In this document: piece after piece, positions 52,096 through 61,592 of the stretch
Layout of the letters: each line of letters starts with the position of its first letter
How positions within the stretch are numbered: position 1 is the stretch's first letter
Source: Labrys sedimenti
GTDB taxonomy: Bacteria > Pseudomonadota > Alphaproteobacteria > Rhizobiales > Labraceae
NCBI RefSeq assembly: GCF_034424805.1
Contig: NZ_JAXOUF010000006.1
Coordinates: 281,319-345,318 of the forward strand
Reading direction: 5' to 3'
Length of the DNA stretch: 64,000 nt
Notes under the pieces: model-generated
What the model was told of the DNA's origin: nothing
Database searches by the model: none
The model's input: the letters and a program-made list of their open reading frames with translations, nothing else
Program-made: the position numbers and the translations under genes

Positions 52096-53310
52096 ATGTA
52101 TCGAACCCTGGCCTGGCTCGCATTGGGCGCCTTCGCCATCGGCAGCGAAGGCTTGATGATTGCCGGCATCCTGCCGCGCATCGCCGAGGACCTCGGCATT
52201 CCGGTCGCCCATGCCGGTCACCTCGTCACCATTTTTGCGCTCGCTTACGCGGTTGGTTCGCCCCTGATCGCAGTGGCGACGGCACGTTGGGAGAGACGTA
52301 CCCTGCTGATCACGGCGATGGCCGTTTTCGGCCTCGCCAATCTGGCAGCGGCCTTCGCCACCGGCTTTCTCACCTTGGCGGCGAGCCGCGTCGTCCTGGC
52401 CCTGTCGGCCGGGACCTTCATGCCGGCCGCCTTTGCCTATGGAGCGATGTCGGTCGAGCCGGCCAAGCGCGGGCGGGCCCTGTCCTTCATCTATACCGGC
52501 ATGACTGTGGCGCTGGTGATCGGCGTGCCCTTGGGCACCGCCATCGCGGCGCATCTGGGCTGGCGGGCGACGTTCGGCATGGTCGCCGCCATGAGCCTGC
52601 TGGTGCTGGCCGGCATCGTCCTGAAGCTGCCGGCGGTGTCGGGGCCGCCGGCGCCAAGCCTCGCCGACCGCCTGGCCGTGGCCCGCCGTTCCGACGTGCT
52701 CGAAGTCATCGGCCTGACGGTCGTCGTCCTGGCCGGTGCCTTCGGCGTCTACACCTTCATCGGAGCCTATCTCGAGACCGTGCTGGGTGCCTCGCCCGAG
52801 GCGGTTGCCGGTTTCCTCATCCTTGCAGGCTTGGCGGGGGCCGCCGGCAATACATTGGGCGGCCATGCGGCCGACCGCTGGAACCACCGGCGTTTTCTCA
52901 CCCTCGTCCTCACGGTGCTGGTCGTGAGTTTCGGCATCCTGCCGCTGATCCCGACCTTCCTGCCGGGGCTGGCCGGCTGGATCGGCGCAGGGTTGGTGCT
53001 GATCCTGTGGGGGCTTTTCGGCTGGGCTTTCCCGGCCGTGCAGCAGGTGCGCCTGCTTGCCATCGACCAGCGCCTGGCCTCGGTCGTGCTCGCCCTGAAC
53101 GCCTCGGCCATCTATCTCGGCACCGCGGCCGGGGCGGCTGTCGGTGCCGTGGTGGTCGAGCGCTATTCGATCCAGGCCATCGGCTGGGTGGGAGCGGGCA
53201 CCGAGGTGCTGGCGCTTGCCTTCCTGCTGGCGACACCCTATCGCCCGGCGCGAGAGATGCCGGCGGGAGCGGAGACCGGCGCCATTCCCCGCCAGGATGC
53301 GGCGGAATGA
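52096..53310 (+). CDS. MFS transporter, DHA1 drug/arabinose-efflux type
   Basis: A 404-residue transporter with 12 membrane segments, of the DHA1 (AraJ/PbuE-like) group: ALGAFAIGSEGLMIAGILPRIAEDLG in segment 1 and the motif-A-like loop AVATARWERRTLL. Such proteins export drugs, sugars or nucleosides. ATG 52096 is the only sensible start (segment 1 follows at once), yet it has no Shine-Dalgarno sequence, because the 36-bp palindrome occupies that place. It ends with a charged tail. Confidence 0.9.
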   Translation: MYRTLAWLALGAFAIGSEGLMIAGILPRIAEDLGIPVAHAGHLVTIFALAYAVGSPLIAVATARWERRTLLITAMAVFGLANLAAAFATGFLTLAASRVVLALSAGTFMPAAFAYGAMSVEPAKRGRALSFIYTGMTVALVIGVPLGTAIAAHLGWRATFGMVAAMSLLVLAGIVLKLPAVSGPPAPSLADRLAVARRSDVLEVIGLTVVVLAGAFGVYTFIGAYLETVLGASPEAVAGFLILAGLAGAAGNTLGGHAADRWNHRRFLTLVLTVLVVSFGILPLIPTFLPGLAGWIGAGLVLILWGLFGWAFPAVQQVRLLAIDQRLASVVLALNASAIYLGTAAGAAVGAVVVERYSIQAIGWVGAGTEVLALAFLLATPYRPAREMPAGAETGAIPRQDAAE

Positions 53311-53601
53311 CCCTGCCGCAACCCGATGAACGGGAAGGCACGACAATCTCCTTCTTATCAGACAGATAGGCGCGATTGCCTAACCGCATCCCGCAACCGT
53401 CCGGCCGTAAAGATGGGGAGGACTCGGGCTTATCGCGCCGGAGGTCCTACCCAAGGCCTGCCGCAGGGCTTATGTGAGCGTTCGTCTCCTCGGGCAAGGC
53501 GCGTTCGATCAAAACGCCGCCTCGCTCCAACGCCGCGCCTGGACGCGGCTTTGCGATTTTCGGCGCAGGCGCTGGATCGCAATGCAATGGGAATGTACGC
53601 C

Positions 53602-54180
53602 ATGGATGCCATCGAGCTTCTGAAGACCCGCCGCTCTGTGCCCCCCGCCATGTTGTCGGCGCCGGGACCGGACGCCGCCCAGCTCGAGACGCTGCTTGCC
53701 ATCGCCACGCGCGTGCCGGACCACGGCAAGCTTCATCCCTGGCGCTTCGTGATCTATCAGGGCGCTGCGCGCGAGAAGGCCGGGCAGGTCGTCTACGATG
53801 CCTTCATGGCAGCATGCCCGGATGCGGAGGAAGCGGCCCGCAAGAAGGAATCGACGCGCTTTACCCTGGCACCGCTGGTGATCGGCGTGGTCTCGACCGC
53901 CGCCAACCATGTGAAGATCCCGCTCTGGGAGCAGGAATTGTCGGCGGGAGCGGTCTGCGAGAATCTCGTGATCGCCGCCCATGCGCTGGGCTTCGGCGCG
54001 AGCTGGCTCACCGGCTGGATGGCCTATGACGAGCGGGTGCTCGCCAAGCTCGGCATCGGCTCGCATGAAAAGCTCGCCGGTTTCGTGCATATCGGCACGC
54101 CGAAGGAAGCCGTGCCCGACCGGCCGCGCCCCAAACTCGAAGATCTCGTCAGTTACTACGGGCAAAACGCAGGTAATTAA
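53602..54180 (+). CDS. Nitroreductase-family protein (YdjA-like)
   Basis: A protein of about 192 residues. FMN-site features are TRRSVPPAML near the start, RVPDHGKLHPWRFVI, and the GASWLTGWMAYDERV loop. YdjA-like members are short, FMN-dependent NAD(P)H oxidoreductases of unclear natural substrate. Three in-frame ATGs (53587, 53593, 53602) are close together; the last gives the usual MDAIELLKTRRS start and has GGGA upstream. Confidence 0.88.
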   Translation: MDAIELLKTRRSVPPAMLSAPGPDAAQLETLLAIATRVPDHGKLHPWRFVIYQGAAREKAGQVVYDAFMAACPDAEEAARKKESTRFTLAPLVIGVVSTAANHVKIPLWEQELSAGAVCENLVIAAHALGFGASWLTGWMAYDERVLAKLGIGSHEKLAGFVHIGTPKEAVPDRPRPKLEDLVSYYGQNAGN

Positions 54181-54388
54181 TTACCGTATGAGTAAGCAAT
54201 TGTTTTTGAAGGGAAAATTCAAGAGCTTGCTTGAAATATCGCGTTGACCTTCATCCGGCTCTCGTGTAGAAGCTCCCCAACTCGGCGGCCCCAGTTTCCG
54301 TTTTGGAGACGTGGTTTGCATTTGCAAGCCACTATGCCGCCTTGTCGTTTTCAACCGTCGGATCGACAGCGCAACCATAGGCGACACC

Positions 54389-54850
54389 ATGTCCACCTTT
54401 ACGCTCAAGACCGCCGATATCGAGAAGAAGTGGGTCATCATCGACGCCAAGGGTCTGGTTGTCGGTCGTCTGGCTTCCGTGATTGCCATGCGCCTGCGCG
54501 GCAAGCACAAGCCGACTTACACGCCCCATCTCGATTGCGGCGACAACGTGATTGTCATCAATGCGGAGCAGGTGGTGTTCACCGGCCGCAAGTACAATCA
54601 GAAGGTCTATTATCATCACACCGGCCATCCGGGCGGCATCAAGGAGCGCAGCGCCAGGTTCATCCTGGAAGGCAAGTTCCCCGAGCGCATCGTCGAGAAG
54701 GCCGTGGAACGCATGATCCCGCGCGGCCCGCTCGGCCGCAAGCAGATGCTCAACCTGCGCGTCTACAAGGGTACCGAGCATCCGCACGAGGCTCAGCAGC
54801 CCGAAGCGCTCGATGTCGGCGGCATGAACGCCAAGAATGTGAAGGGCTGA
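54389..54850 (+). CDS. rplM: Ribosomal protein uL13
   Basis: A 153-residue L13: KKWVIIDAKGLVVGRLASVIAMRLRGKHKPTYTPH type start, and YYHHTGHPGGIKE plus RMIPRGPLGRKQMLNLRVYKG motifs. ATG 54389 is used; the in-frame upstream extension is not conserved. It precedes rpsI by four bases, the universal pair. Confidence 0.98.
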   Translation: MSTFTLKTADIEKKWVIIDAKGLVVGRLASVIAMRLRGKHKPTYTPHLDCGDNVIVINAEQVVFTGRKYNQKVYYHHTGHPGGIKERSARFILEGKFPERIVEKAVERMIPRGPLGRKQMLNLRVYKGTEHPHEAQQPEALDVGGMNAKNVKG

Positions 54851-54854
54851 TCCG

Positions 54855-55328
54855 ATGGCCGATACGCTCAATTCGCTGCAGGCTCTCGGCGAGGCTGCTG
54901 CCGCTGCCGAAGCGCCCAAGCATGTCCAGAAGCTGGACGCCCATGGCCGCGCCTATGCCACCGGCAAGCGCAAGAACGCCATTGCCCGCGTCTGGATCAA
55001 GCCGGGTGCCGGCAAGGTCACGGTCAACGGCCGTGAACTGGCCGTCTACTTCGCCCGCCCGGTGCTGCGCCTGCTGATCCAGCAGCCGCTGACCGTTGCC
55101 AACCGCACGGACCAGTACGACATCAACATCACCGTTGCCGGTGGCGGTCTGTCGGGCCAGGCCGGTGCCGTGCGCCACGGCGTCTCCAAGGCCCTGACCT
55201 ATTACGAGCCCGAACTGCGTTCGGCTCTGAAGAAGGAAGGCTTCCTCACCCGCGACAGCCGCGTGGTCGAGCGCAAGAAGTACGGCCGCGCCAAGGCTCG
55301 CCGCTCCTTCCAGTTCTCGAAGCGCTAA
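54855..55328 (+). CDS. rpsI: Ribosomal protein uS9
   Basis: A 157-residue S9. The C-terminal two thirds are typical (ATGKRKNAIARVWIKPG, VAGGGLSGQAGAVRHGVSKAL, and the tail ending RRSFQFSKR that reaches the P-site tRNA). The N-terminal 35 residues are an extension common in alphaproteobacteria. A strong terminator follows. Confidence 0.98.
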   Translation: MADTLNSLQALGEAAAAAEAPKHVQKLDAHGRAYATGKRKNAIARVWIKPGAGKVTVNGRELAVYFARPVLRLLIQQPLTVANRTDQYDINITVAGGGLSGQAGAVRHGVSKALTYYEPELRSALKKEGFLTRDSRVVERKKYGRAKARRSFQFSKR

Positions 55329-55348
55329 GCTTCCGGACAGCACTTTCG

Positions 55349-55373
55349 AAACCCCGCTTCGGCGGGGTTTTTT
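55349..55373 (+). terminator. Intrinsic terminator after rplM-rpsI
   Basis: AAACCCCGC-TTCG-GCGGGGTTT, a stem of at least seven GC-rich pairs closed by a UUCG tetraloop, then TTTTTT. It may also serve the convergent LacI gene, which ends nearby. Confidence 0.92.
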
Positions 55374-55382
55374 GTTGCCTGT

Positions 55383-56444
55383 TCAAGGCTTGGGCGGAGC
55401 CGTCGACCCGCGGACCACCAGTTCCGTCGAAAATTGCTGCCGACCGGTTTCTTCGGGCGTGTCGAGAATTATCTCGACGGCGCGCTGGCCCATCGCCGCG
55501 ATCGGCTGGGCGATGGTGGTGAGCGGCGGTTCGGAGAAGGCGCTTTCCGGCACGCCGTCGAAACCGATGACCGAAACGTCCTGCGGTACCGACAGGCCTT
55601 GCTGCTGCAGCCATTCGAGGGCGGCGAAGGCGATGCGGTCCGACATGGCCAGGAGAGCGGTCGGCGGCGCAGGGGTTTCAAAGAGCTGGGCCATCGCATC
55701 GAGGACGTCCGCCTCCTCGTTCTGCGTTTCGAAGATCGGCACGCCGGCGGTATCGATGTCATGCTCGGCAAGGGCGGCGAAATAGCCGAGCACCCGGTCG
55801 CGCGAACTCGAATAGATCGCGGCGTCGACTTCCCGCATGGTGGCAGGACCGGTGCGCTCGTCTGCAAAGGGCATGGACAGGATGGCGAAGCGCCGATGGC
55901 CGAGGCCGGCCAGGTGGTCGGCTGCTGCCTTGGCTCCGGCAAAATTGTCGACGCCGATGGCCGCGATGTTCTCGTCGCGCGTGCCCAGATGCAGGGCTAC
56001 GAAAGGCAGCTGGCGCTCGCGCGTCAGCTCGACCAGCCGCGGCCCCTCGTCGATGCAGAACAGGATGAAGCCATCCACCAGGGCGCTCTGCACGTTCCAG
56101 GCGAGTTTCTGCTCATTCATGGCCGAGACCAGGGCGATGCCGGCACCCCTTTCGTCGCAGGCCTTGGAAATCGCCGCCATCATCAGGCGGGCGAACGGAT
56201 CCTCGAAGAAATAGGAGAGGGGTTCGGCGGTGACGATGCCGAGCGCGTTGACCTTGCCGGCACGCAGCAGGCGTCCCTTCGGATCGGGTCCGCGATAGCC
56301 GAGGGATGCGGCGACCGCCTCGACGCGCTCGCGGACTTCCGGTCGCACCAGGCGTGGGCGATTGAAGACGTTGGAGGCGGTGCCCTGCGACACGCCTGCC
56401 GCCTTCGCCACGTCGGCAAGCCGTATGACTTTGTCCAAAGGCAT
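55383..56444 (-). CDS. LacI-family transcriptional regulator
   Basis: A 353-residue LacI/GalR repressor. The N-terminal helix-turn-helix with hinge is VIRLADVAKAAGVSQGTASNVFNRPRLVRPEVRERVEAV; the rest is a sugar-binding periplasmic-protein-like domain with VDGFILFCIDEG, GVDNFAGAKAAADHLAGLGHRRFA and VIGFDGVPES. ATG 56444 matches the family start. Three operators with the same core lie in its 250-base upstream region. No sugar transporter or catabolic gene is adjacent; the only divergent frame encodes a 60-residue basic protein. Confidence 0.93.
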   Translation of the reverse strand: MPLDKVIRLADVAKAAGVSQGTASNVFNRPRLVRPEVRERVEAVAASLGYRGPDPKGRLLRAGKVNALGIVTAEPLSYFFEDPFARLMMAAISKACDERGAGIALVSAMNEQKLAWNVQSALVDGFILFCIDEGPRLVELTRERQLPFVALHLGTRDENIAAIGVDNFAGAKAAADHLAGLGHRRFAILSMPFADERTGPATMREVDAAIYSSSRDRVLGYFAALAEHDIDTAGVPIFETQNEEADVLDAMAQLFETPAPPTALLAMSDRIAFAALEWLQQQGLSVPQDVSVIGFDGVPESAFSEPPLTTIAQPIAAMGQRAVEIILDTPEETGRQQFSTELVVRGSTAPPKP

Positions 56445-56539
56445 CTCCCATCGTGCCTGCACGCGGCGAGGCGAAAGCGGCGGTGCCGCGATTGCAGCCG
56501 GCACGAGACGCGCCAGCAGACACATCACTCTAACATGCG

Positions 56540-56555
56540 ATTGGATCGATTCAAT
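56540..56555. promoter_or_regulatory. LacI operator candidate O1
   Basis: ATTGGATCGATTCAAT, one mismatch from the perfect palindrome of O2 and O3. It has the central CG step typical of LacI-family sites and lies about 100 bases upstream of the LacI start. Confidence 0.75.
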
Positions 56556-56588
56556 TTTGCTTGACCGGAGTTCATTTTCGAGTTATCG

Positions 56589-56604
56589 ATTGAATCGATT
56601 CAAT
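56589..56604. promoter_or_regulatory. LacI operator candidate O2
   Basis: ATTGAATCGATTCAAT, a perfect 16-bp palindrome centred 49 bases from O1. Confidence 0.8.
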
Positions 56605-56650
56605 AAAATGCAAAGCCACCTGTTTCCCGTAACTTGCGGTAAGTTTTGGA

Positions 56651-56678
56651 TAATTTATTGAATCGATTCAATAAATTA
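56651..56678. promoter_or_regulatory. LacI operator candidate O3, extended palindrome
   Basis: The same 16-bp core as O2 (56657-56672) extended to a 28-bp perfect palindrome whose outer arms are AT-rich (TAATTT/AAATTA). It is centred 69 bases from O2 and ends 15 bases before the start of the 60-residue ORF, over its likely promoter or leader. Confidence 0.8.
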
Positions 56679-56693
56679 AAGAGGCGTACCGTC

Positions 56694-56876
56694 ATGATTC
56701 CCTCGAGCTATTTTTTCAAGACGGCCTATCGGCGTCGCTGGGAACGGCCGGTGATGCCGGAACCGGATGCGCCGGCACAGACGCGACGGGCCTGGTACAG
56801 CACCCTGGCGACGGCCATCAGCAATTGGCGCGCACCCAGGCCCTCCGGGCGGGGCGGGCGTGGGAAACGGTCATGA
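56694..56876 (+). CDS. Small basic protein of unknown function (60 residues)
   Basis: Not recognised. The ATG at 56694 follows GAGG at a workable distance and comes 15 bases after operator O3, so this is the natural target of the LacI regulator. The product is very basic and Arg-rich (FFKTAYRRRWERPVMPEP near the start, ending SGRGGRGKRS), with WYSTLATAISNWR as the only hydrophobic stretch. There is no signal peptide. It may be a real small protein or the first translated part of a longer regulated transcript. Confidence 0.5.
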   Translation: MIPSSYFFKTAYRRRWERPVMPEPDAPAQTRRAWYSTLATAISNWRAPRPSGRGGRGKRS

Positions 56877-56990
56877 AGGGGCGATAGGATCGCTGTCGTC
56901 ATCGCGCGATCGCCGCGGCTGTCATGCCGGGCGTTTGCGGCGCCCATCGGCCTGGGGCAAGGTCGGCTTCGATCGAATCGGAGCGGTGCC

Positions 56991-58136
56991 ATGTCCGTCA
57001 GCGTCAGCGATATCTGGTTCAAGGGGTATCGCTCCCTGCGCTCCATCCATTTCGAGGTCGGTGATCTCAGCGTGTTTGTCGGCGCCAACGGCACCGGCAA
57101 GACCAATCTCTACCGGGCGCTGCAACTGATCCAGGCGGCGGCACAGGGCAGCTTCGCCCATGAGCTGGCACGGGAGGGGGGATTGGCCGCTGCGCTATGG
57201 GCCGGTACGCGCCCGAGGAACGAACCTGTCCGCATTCACCTCGACGTCGGCTTGAGCAGCGAGAGCGCCCGCTATCGCTACCGGATCGAGGCAGGGCTGG
57301 TGCAGCAATCCGGCGGCGTCATTCTCGGCACTGGCTTTCTCGGTGAGCCCCAGGTCAAGGTCGAGACCCTCAAATTCAGCCATCGCGGGCGCGAGCAGAC
57401 GGTGCTGGAGCGCAAGGGACCGGTGGTTACCATTGCTGGCCAGGACGGCAAGCGGCGCCCCTTCGGCGTTCCCTTGCTTGCCTCCGAGACGGCGTTGGCG
57501 ACGCTGCACGACGCCGATCGCCTCGCCGACATCGCCGCCGTGCGCCGCGCTCTCCTGGAATGGCGTTTCTATCACGGGCTGCGCACGGACCGCGATTCCG
57601 CGCTTCGTCGGCCCTGCTATGCGGTCACGACGCCAACCCTGGCCTCCGACGGCCATGATCTGGCGGCCGTGTTTGCCACGCTCGTCCATATCCGAGCGGA
57701 TGCCGAAGCCCTGCAGACCTGTATCGGCGAGGCCTTTCCCGGCGCGCAGCTGGTGGTGCCGATGCCCGATCGCATGGCCTCTTTCGGCATGGTATTCCCC
57801 GATAATCCCAAGCGCGTTTACGAGGCGAGCGAACTCTCCGACGGCACGCTGCGCTATCTCGCGCTAGCGGGGGCGCTGCTGTCGGCCCGCCTGCCGCCCT
57901 TCATTGCCCTGAATGAGCCGGAAGCCAGCCTGCACCCCGATCTCCTGGTTCCGCTCGCCGGCATGATCGTGCGCGCCTCGCAGAGGGCCCAGATCTGGCT
58001 GGTGACCCATTCACAGGTCCTGGCGGATGCCATCGAAGACCTTTCCGGCATGCCACCGCACCGCGTGATCAAGCGCGATGGCGAGACCTGGCTCGAAGGC
58101 CTACGGCTGTCGGGCGATTTCGGCGAGGATGAATGA
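56991..58136 (+). CDS. AAA-family ATPase (AAA_21/RecF-like)
   Basis: A 381-residue SMC/RecF-type ATPase. Walker A is GANGTGKTN (residues 31-39). The signature-like ASELSDGTLRYLALAGALL comes at about 280, Walker B is FIALNEPEASLHP with Asn in place of the usual Asp before EPE, and the sensor/switch His is in VTHSQVLADAI. There is no coiled coil. The family includes overcoming-lysogenization-defect-like and other defence-associated ATPases as well as housekeeping ones; no nuclease or TOPRIM partner is next to it, so no defence role is claimed. Convergent with the cupin gene. Confidence 0.85.
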   Translation: MSVSVSDIWFKGYRSLRSIHFEVGDLSVFVGANGTGKTNLYRALQLIQAAAQGSFAHELAREGGLAAALWAGTRPRNEPVRIHLDVGLSSESARYRYRIEAGLVQQSGGVILGTGFLGEPQVKVETLKFSHRGREQTVLERKGPVVTIAGQDGKRRPFGVPLLASETALATLHDADRLADIAAVRRALLEWRFYHGLRTDRDSALRRPCYAVTTPTLASDGHDLAAVFATLVHIRADAEALQTCIGEAFPGAQLVVPMPDRMASFGMVFPDNPKRVYEASELSDGTLRYLALAGALLSARLPPFIALNEPEASLHPDLLVPLAGMIVRASQRAQIWLVTHSQVLADAIEDLSGMPPHRVIKRDGETWLEGLRLSGDFGEDE

Positions 58137-58147
58137 GGGCGGGGGCC

Positions 58148-58546
58148 TCAGCGCGCACCATATTGTTCGTCGCTGACCTGTTCGAGCCAGTCGACCGCCT
58201 TGCCGTCCAGCTGCTCCTGGATGGCGATATGCGTCATCGCCGTGGTGCTGGCGGCGCCGTGCCAATGCTTCTCGCCGGGCGCGAACCAGACCACGTCGCC
58301 CGGCCTGATCTCCTCGATCGGGCCGCCCTCGCGCTGAACCAGGCCGCAGCCGGCGGTCACGATCAGGGTCTGGCCGAGGGGATGGGTATGCCAGGCGGTG
58401 CGGGCGCCGGGTTCGAAGGTGACGCGGGCGCCGACGGAGCGGGCCGGCTGAGGTGCGCTGAACAGCGGATCGATGCGAACAGTCCCCGTGAACCAGTCCG
58501 CAGGCCCGCGTCCGGAAGGCTGCGAGCCACTCCGTTTGATTTCCAT
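58148..58546 (-). CDS. Cupin protein resembling (R)-hydroxynitrile lyase
   Basis: A 132-residue single cupin. It closely resembles the manganese-dependent cupin hydroxynitrile lyase of Granulicella tundricola: MEIKR, GPADWFTGTVRIDPLF, TFEPGARTAWHTHPLGQTLIVTAG and GEKHWHGA are shared as I recall that sequence. The metal ligands H53, H55, Q59 and H94 and the active-site residues A40, V42, H106 and Q110 are all in place. The physiological role of such proteins is unknown; many relatives are annotated as (R)-mandelonitrile lyase or carboxymuconolactone-associated cupins. Confidence 0.85.
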   Translation of the reverse strand: MEIKRSGSQPSGRGPADWFTGTVRIDPLFSAPQPARSVGARVTFEPGARTAWHTHPLGQTLIVTAGCGLVQREGGPIEEIRPGDVVWFAPGEKHWHGAASTTAMTHIAIQEQLDGKAVDWLEQVSDEQYGAR

Positions 58547-58617
58547 GACGATCCTCGCGCTCGATGTGAGAAGGCCGGATCTTAGCGGCGAAGGCAGCAT
58601 GGCGATAGTCCATTCGA

Positions 58618-58651
58618 GCCCGCCTCCCGCCACTAATGGCGAGAGGCGGGC
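58618..58651 (-). terminator. Hairpin downstream of the PRC-barrel gene
   Basis: Outer stem GCCCGCCTC/GAGGCGGGC (nine bp) and inner stem CGCCA-CTAA-TGGCG, with one base either side. It lies about 80 bases past the PRC-barrel stop on the minus strand; no U-run follows. Confidence 0.5.
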
Positions 58652-58728
58652 CCGACCTGGAACGGTGCTGCAGGATCAACCAGCGAGCCGGCGATCACCT
58701 CGATCTCGGCCAGCACTATGCGAGCGAC

Positions 58729-59247
58729 CTATTGGGTCACCGCTTCCGAGGCGTATTTGAAGGCTGGGGCCGCCTCAAGCTGCTCCTTGGTCATCGCCAG
58801 CATGCCCCGGGCGGGATAATCCCGCACCTGGTTGACGGGCTGGGTCTCGGGGGTACTAGGTGCTGCCGATGGGGTGCCGGCAGGTGCTGGAGCGCCCGCG
58901 CCGGGCTGGGCCGGGGCCGGTGCCATGTCGGACCAGGTTATGGCGGTGTAGGGCAGGGCGACATTCTTTTCCCCGATGCCCAGGAAGCCGCCGACGCCGA
59001 TGACGACACCGACCACTGTGCCTTTCTTGTCGACCAGCACGTCGTTGACATTGCCGATATTCTCATCCTTGGCATTGTAGATCTTCACGCCGACGAGCTG
59101 GCTGGCCCGATATTGGCCGGGCTCGGCCTTGGTAACGAAGGAAACGGCGCCCGTCGCGGCAGGGGTGGTCTGCTGCGCCAAAGCCGTGGCGGGCAGCCCC
59201 AACAAGGTGACGAAGGCGATAGTGTAAGTGGCTTTTCTCGGGATCAT
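58729..59247 (-). CDS. Exported PRC-barrel domain protein
   Basis: A 172-residue protein with a signal peptide (residues 1-25, cut near ALAQQ). The PRC-barrel follows at about 45-105 (YRASQLVGVKIYNAKDENIGNVNDVLVDKKGTVVGVVIGVGGFLGIG type sequence), then a Pro/Ala-rich linker and a short helical tail. Such exported PRC-barrel proteins are abundant in Hyphomicrobiales; function unknown. AAGGAGGTG lies just before ATG 59247, among the best ribosome sites in the window. Confidence 0.88.
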   Translation of the reverse strand: MIPRKATYTIAFVTLLGLPATALAQQTTPAATGAVSFVTKAEPGQYRASQLVGVKIYNAKDENIGNVNDVLVDKKGTVVGVVIGVGGFLGIGEKNVALPYTAITWSDMAPAPAQPGAGAPAPAGTPSAAPSTPETQPVNQVRDYPARGMLAMTKEQLEAAPAFKYASEAVTQ

Positions 59248-59423
59248 GGACACCTCCTTTGATGAGCCGTTCCACTCCACCGAACCACACTGGCGATGCG
59301 ATGTTCCGATCGGGCTGCTTCGACGGCCCCGATGCGGAGCCGTAGTGACGTCATCGGGCATATTCCCTTTGTCACGCATTGCCCTTAAAGCCAGGGGCGA
59401 CATTCGTTAAGCGAAGCAGCGCC

Positions 59424-59489
59424 AGAGCAAAGTGCGATTTCTTCGAATCGTACTTTCTCTCTACCTCTTTGTTTTGACGCGTTTTCTTA
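59424..59489. repeat. Diverged copy of the dispersed repeat, upstream of speB
   Basis: AGAGCAAAG starts a hairpin (AAAGTGCGATT 59429-59439 with AATCGTACTTT at 59446-59456), then CTCTACCTCTTTGTTTTGACGCGTTTTCTTA, which aligns with CTCTAACTCTTTGTTCCGACGCGTCTTTGCG of the reverse-complemented copy at 63823-63926. It lies in the leader or promoter of the speB operon. Confidence 0.5.
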
Positions 59490-59538
59490 GTCGAAAAGTC
59501 CATCAGCTTTTCTGAAAGACGCTTTGGAGGAGATTCCC

Positions 59539-60518
59539 ATGGCTGGCCCGACCGACGATCCGCTTCGTCCGCGCCCGACCGATAATGCCGTCTTCCGCAA
59601 GGAGGTGCTCGGTGGCGCCACCGAGCCGACCTATGGCGGCATCCTGTCGTTCATGCGTCGGCGTTTCCAGCGCGACCTCACCGGTATCGACGTCGCCGTC
59701 TGGGGCATTCCCTTCGACGCGGCTGTCTCCAACCGGCCCGGCGCCCGCTTCGGACCGCAAGGGGTTCGGCGGGCCTCGGCGATCTTCGACGGCGACCCGC
59801 AATATCCTTTCCACGCCGATCCGTTCGAGAACCTCGCCGTGGTCGATTATGGCGATTGCTCCTTCGACTATGCGCGCCATGGCGAGATCCCGGCCTGCAT
59901 CGAGGCGCAGGCGCGCGATATCATCGACACCGGCACCATGCTGTGCTCCATCGGCGGCGATCACTACGTCACCTGGCCGTTGCTCAAGGCCCATGCCGCC
60001 AAGCATGGCCCGATGGCGCTGGTGCATTTCGACGCCCACCAGGACACCTGGTATGACGACGAGGGGCGCATCGACCACGGCTCCTTCGTGGCGCGCGCCG
60101 TGCGCGAGGGCATCATCCGGCCCGATCGTTCCATCCAGATCGGCATCCGCACCCATGCGCCGGACGATTGCGGCATCGAGATCCTCTATGGCGAGGATCT
60201 GGAAACACTCAGCGTCGCCGAGGTGGTCGAGCGCGTCCGCCAGCGGGTCGGCGATGCTAAGGCCTATATCACCTTCGATATCGACTGCCTGGATCCAGCC
60301 TATGCGCCCGGTACCGGCACCCCGGTCGCCGGTGGTCCATCCTCACGCCAGGCCCTGATGATCCTGCGCCGGCTCGGCTTCCTCGACATCGTCGGCTGCG
60401 ACCTGGTGGAGGTCGCGCCCGCCTATGATCACGCCGATATCACCGCGATTGCGGGCGCAACGGTGGTCCAGCATTATCTGGGCTTGATTGCTGAGCGGAA
60501 GCAGGGCAAAGCCGGGAC

Positions 60519-60522
<4 letters not shown>
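59539..60522 (+). CDS. speB: Agmatinase-family ureohydrolase
   Basis: A 327-residue arginase/agmatinase-fold enzyme. The binuclear Mn site is complete: GGDHYVTWPLL, HFDAHQDTW, and FDIDCLDPAYAPGTGTPVAGG. This family hydrolyses agmatine, or other guanidino compounds, to urea and an amine; agmatine is the default guess. ATG 59539 follows GGAGGAG. Its stop overlaps the purM start (ATGA), so it is the first gene of an unusual three-gene operon with purine synthesis. Confidence 0.92.

Positions 60523-61588
<1,066 letters not shown>

Positions 61589-61592
<4 letters not shown>

Noticed and set aside
51988..53346. N-terminal part of a 585-codon minus-strand frame
   Set aside because: Only its last 132 codons form the ArsR-type protein; the rest is antisense to the MFS gene and low in complexity.
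56991..58136. Anti-phage defence system around the AAA ATPase
   Set aside because: No nuclease, TOPRIM, toxin or other effector gene is adjacent; a cupin and a PRC-barrel protein follow.
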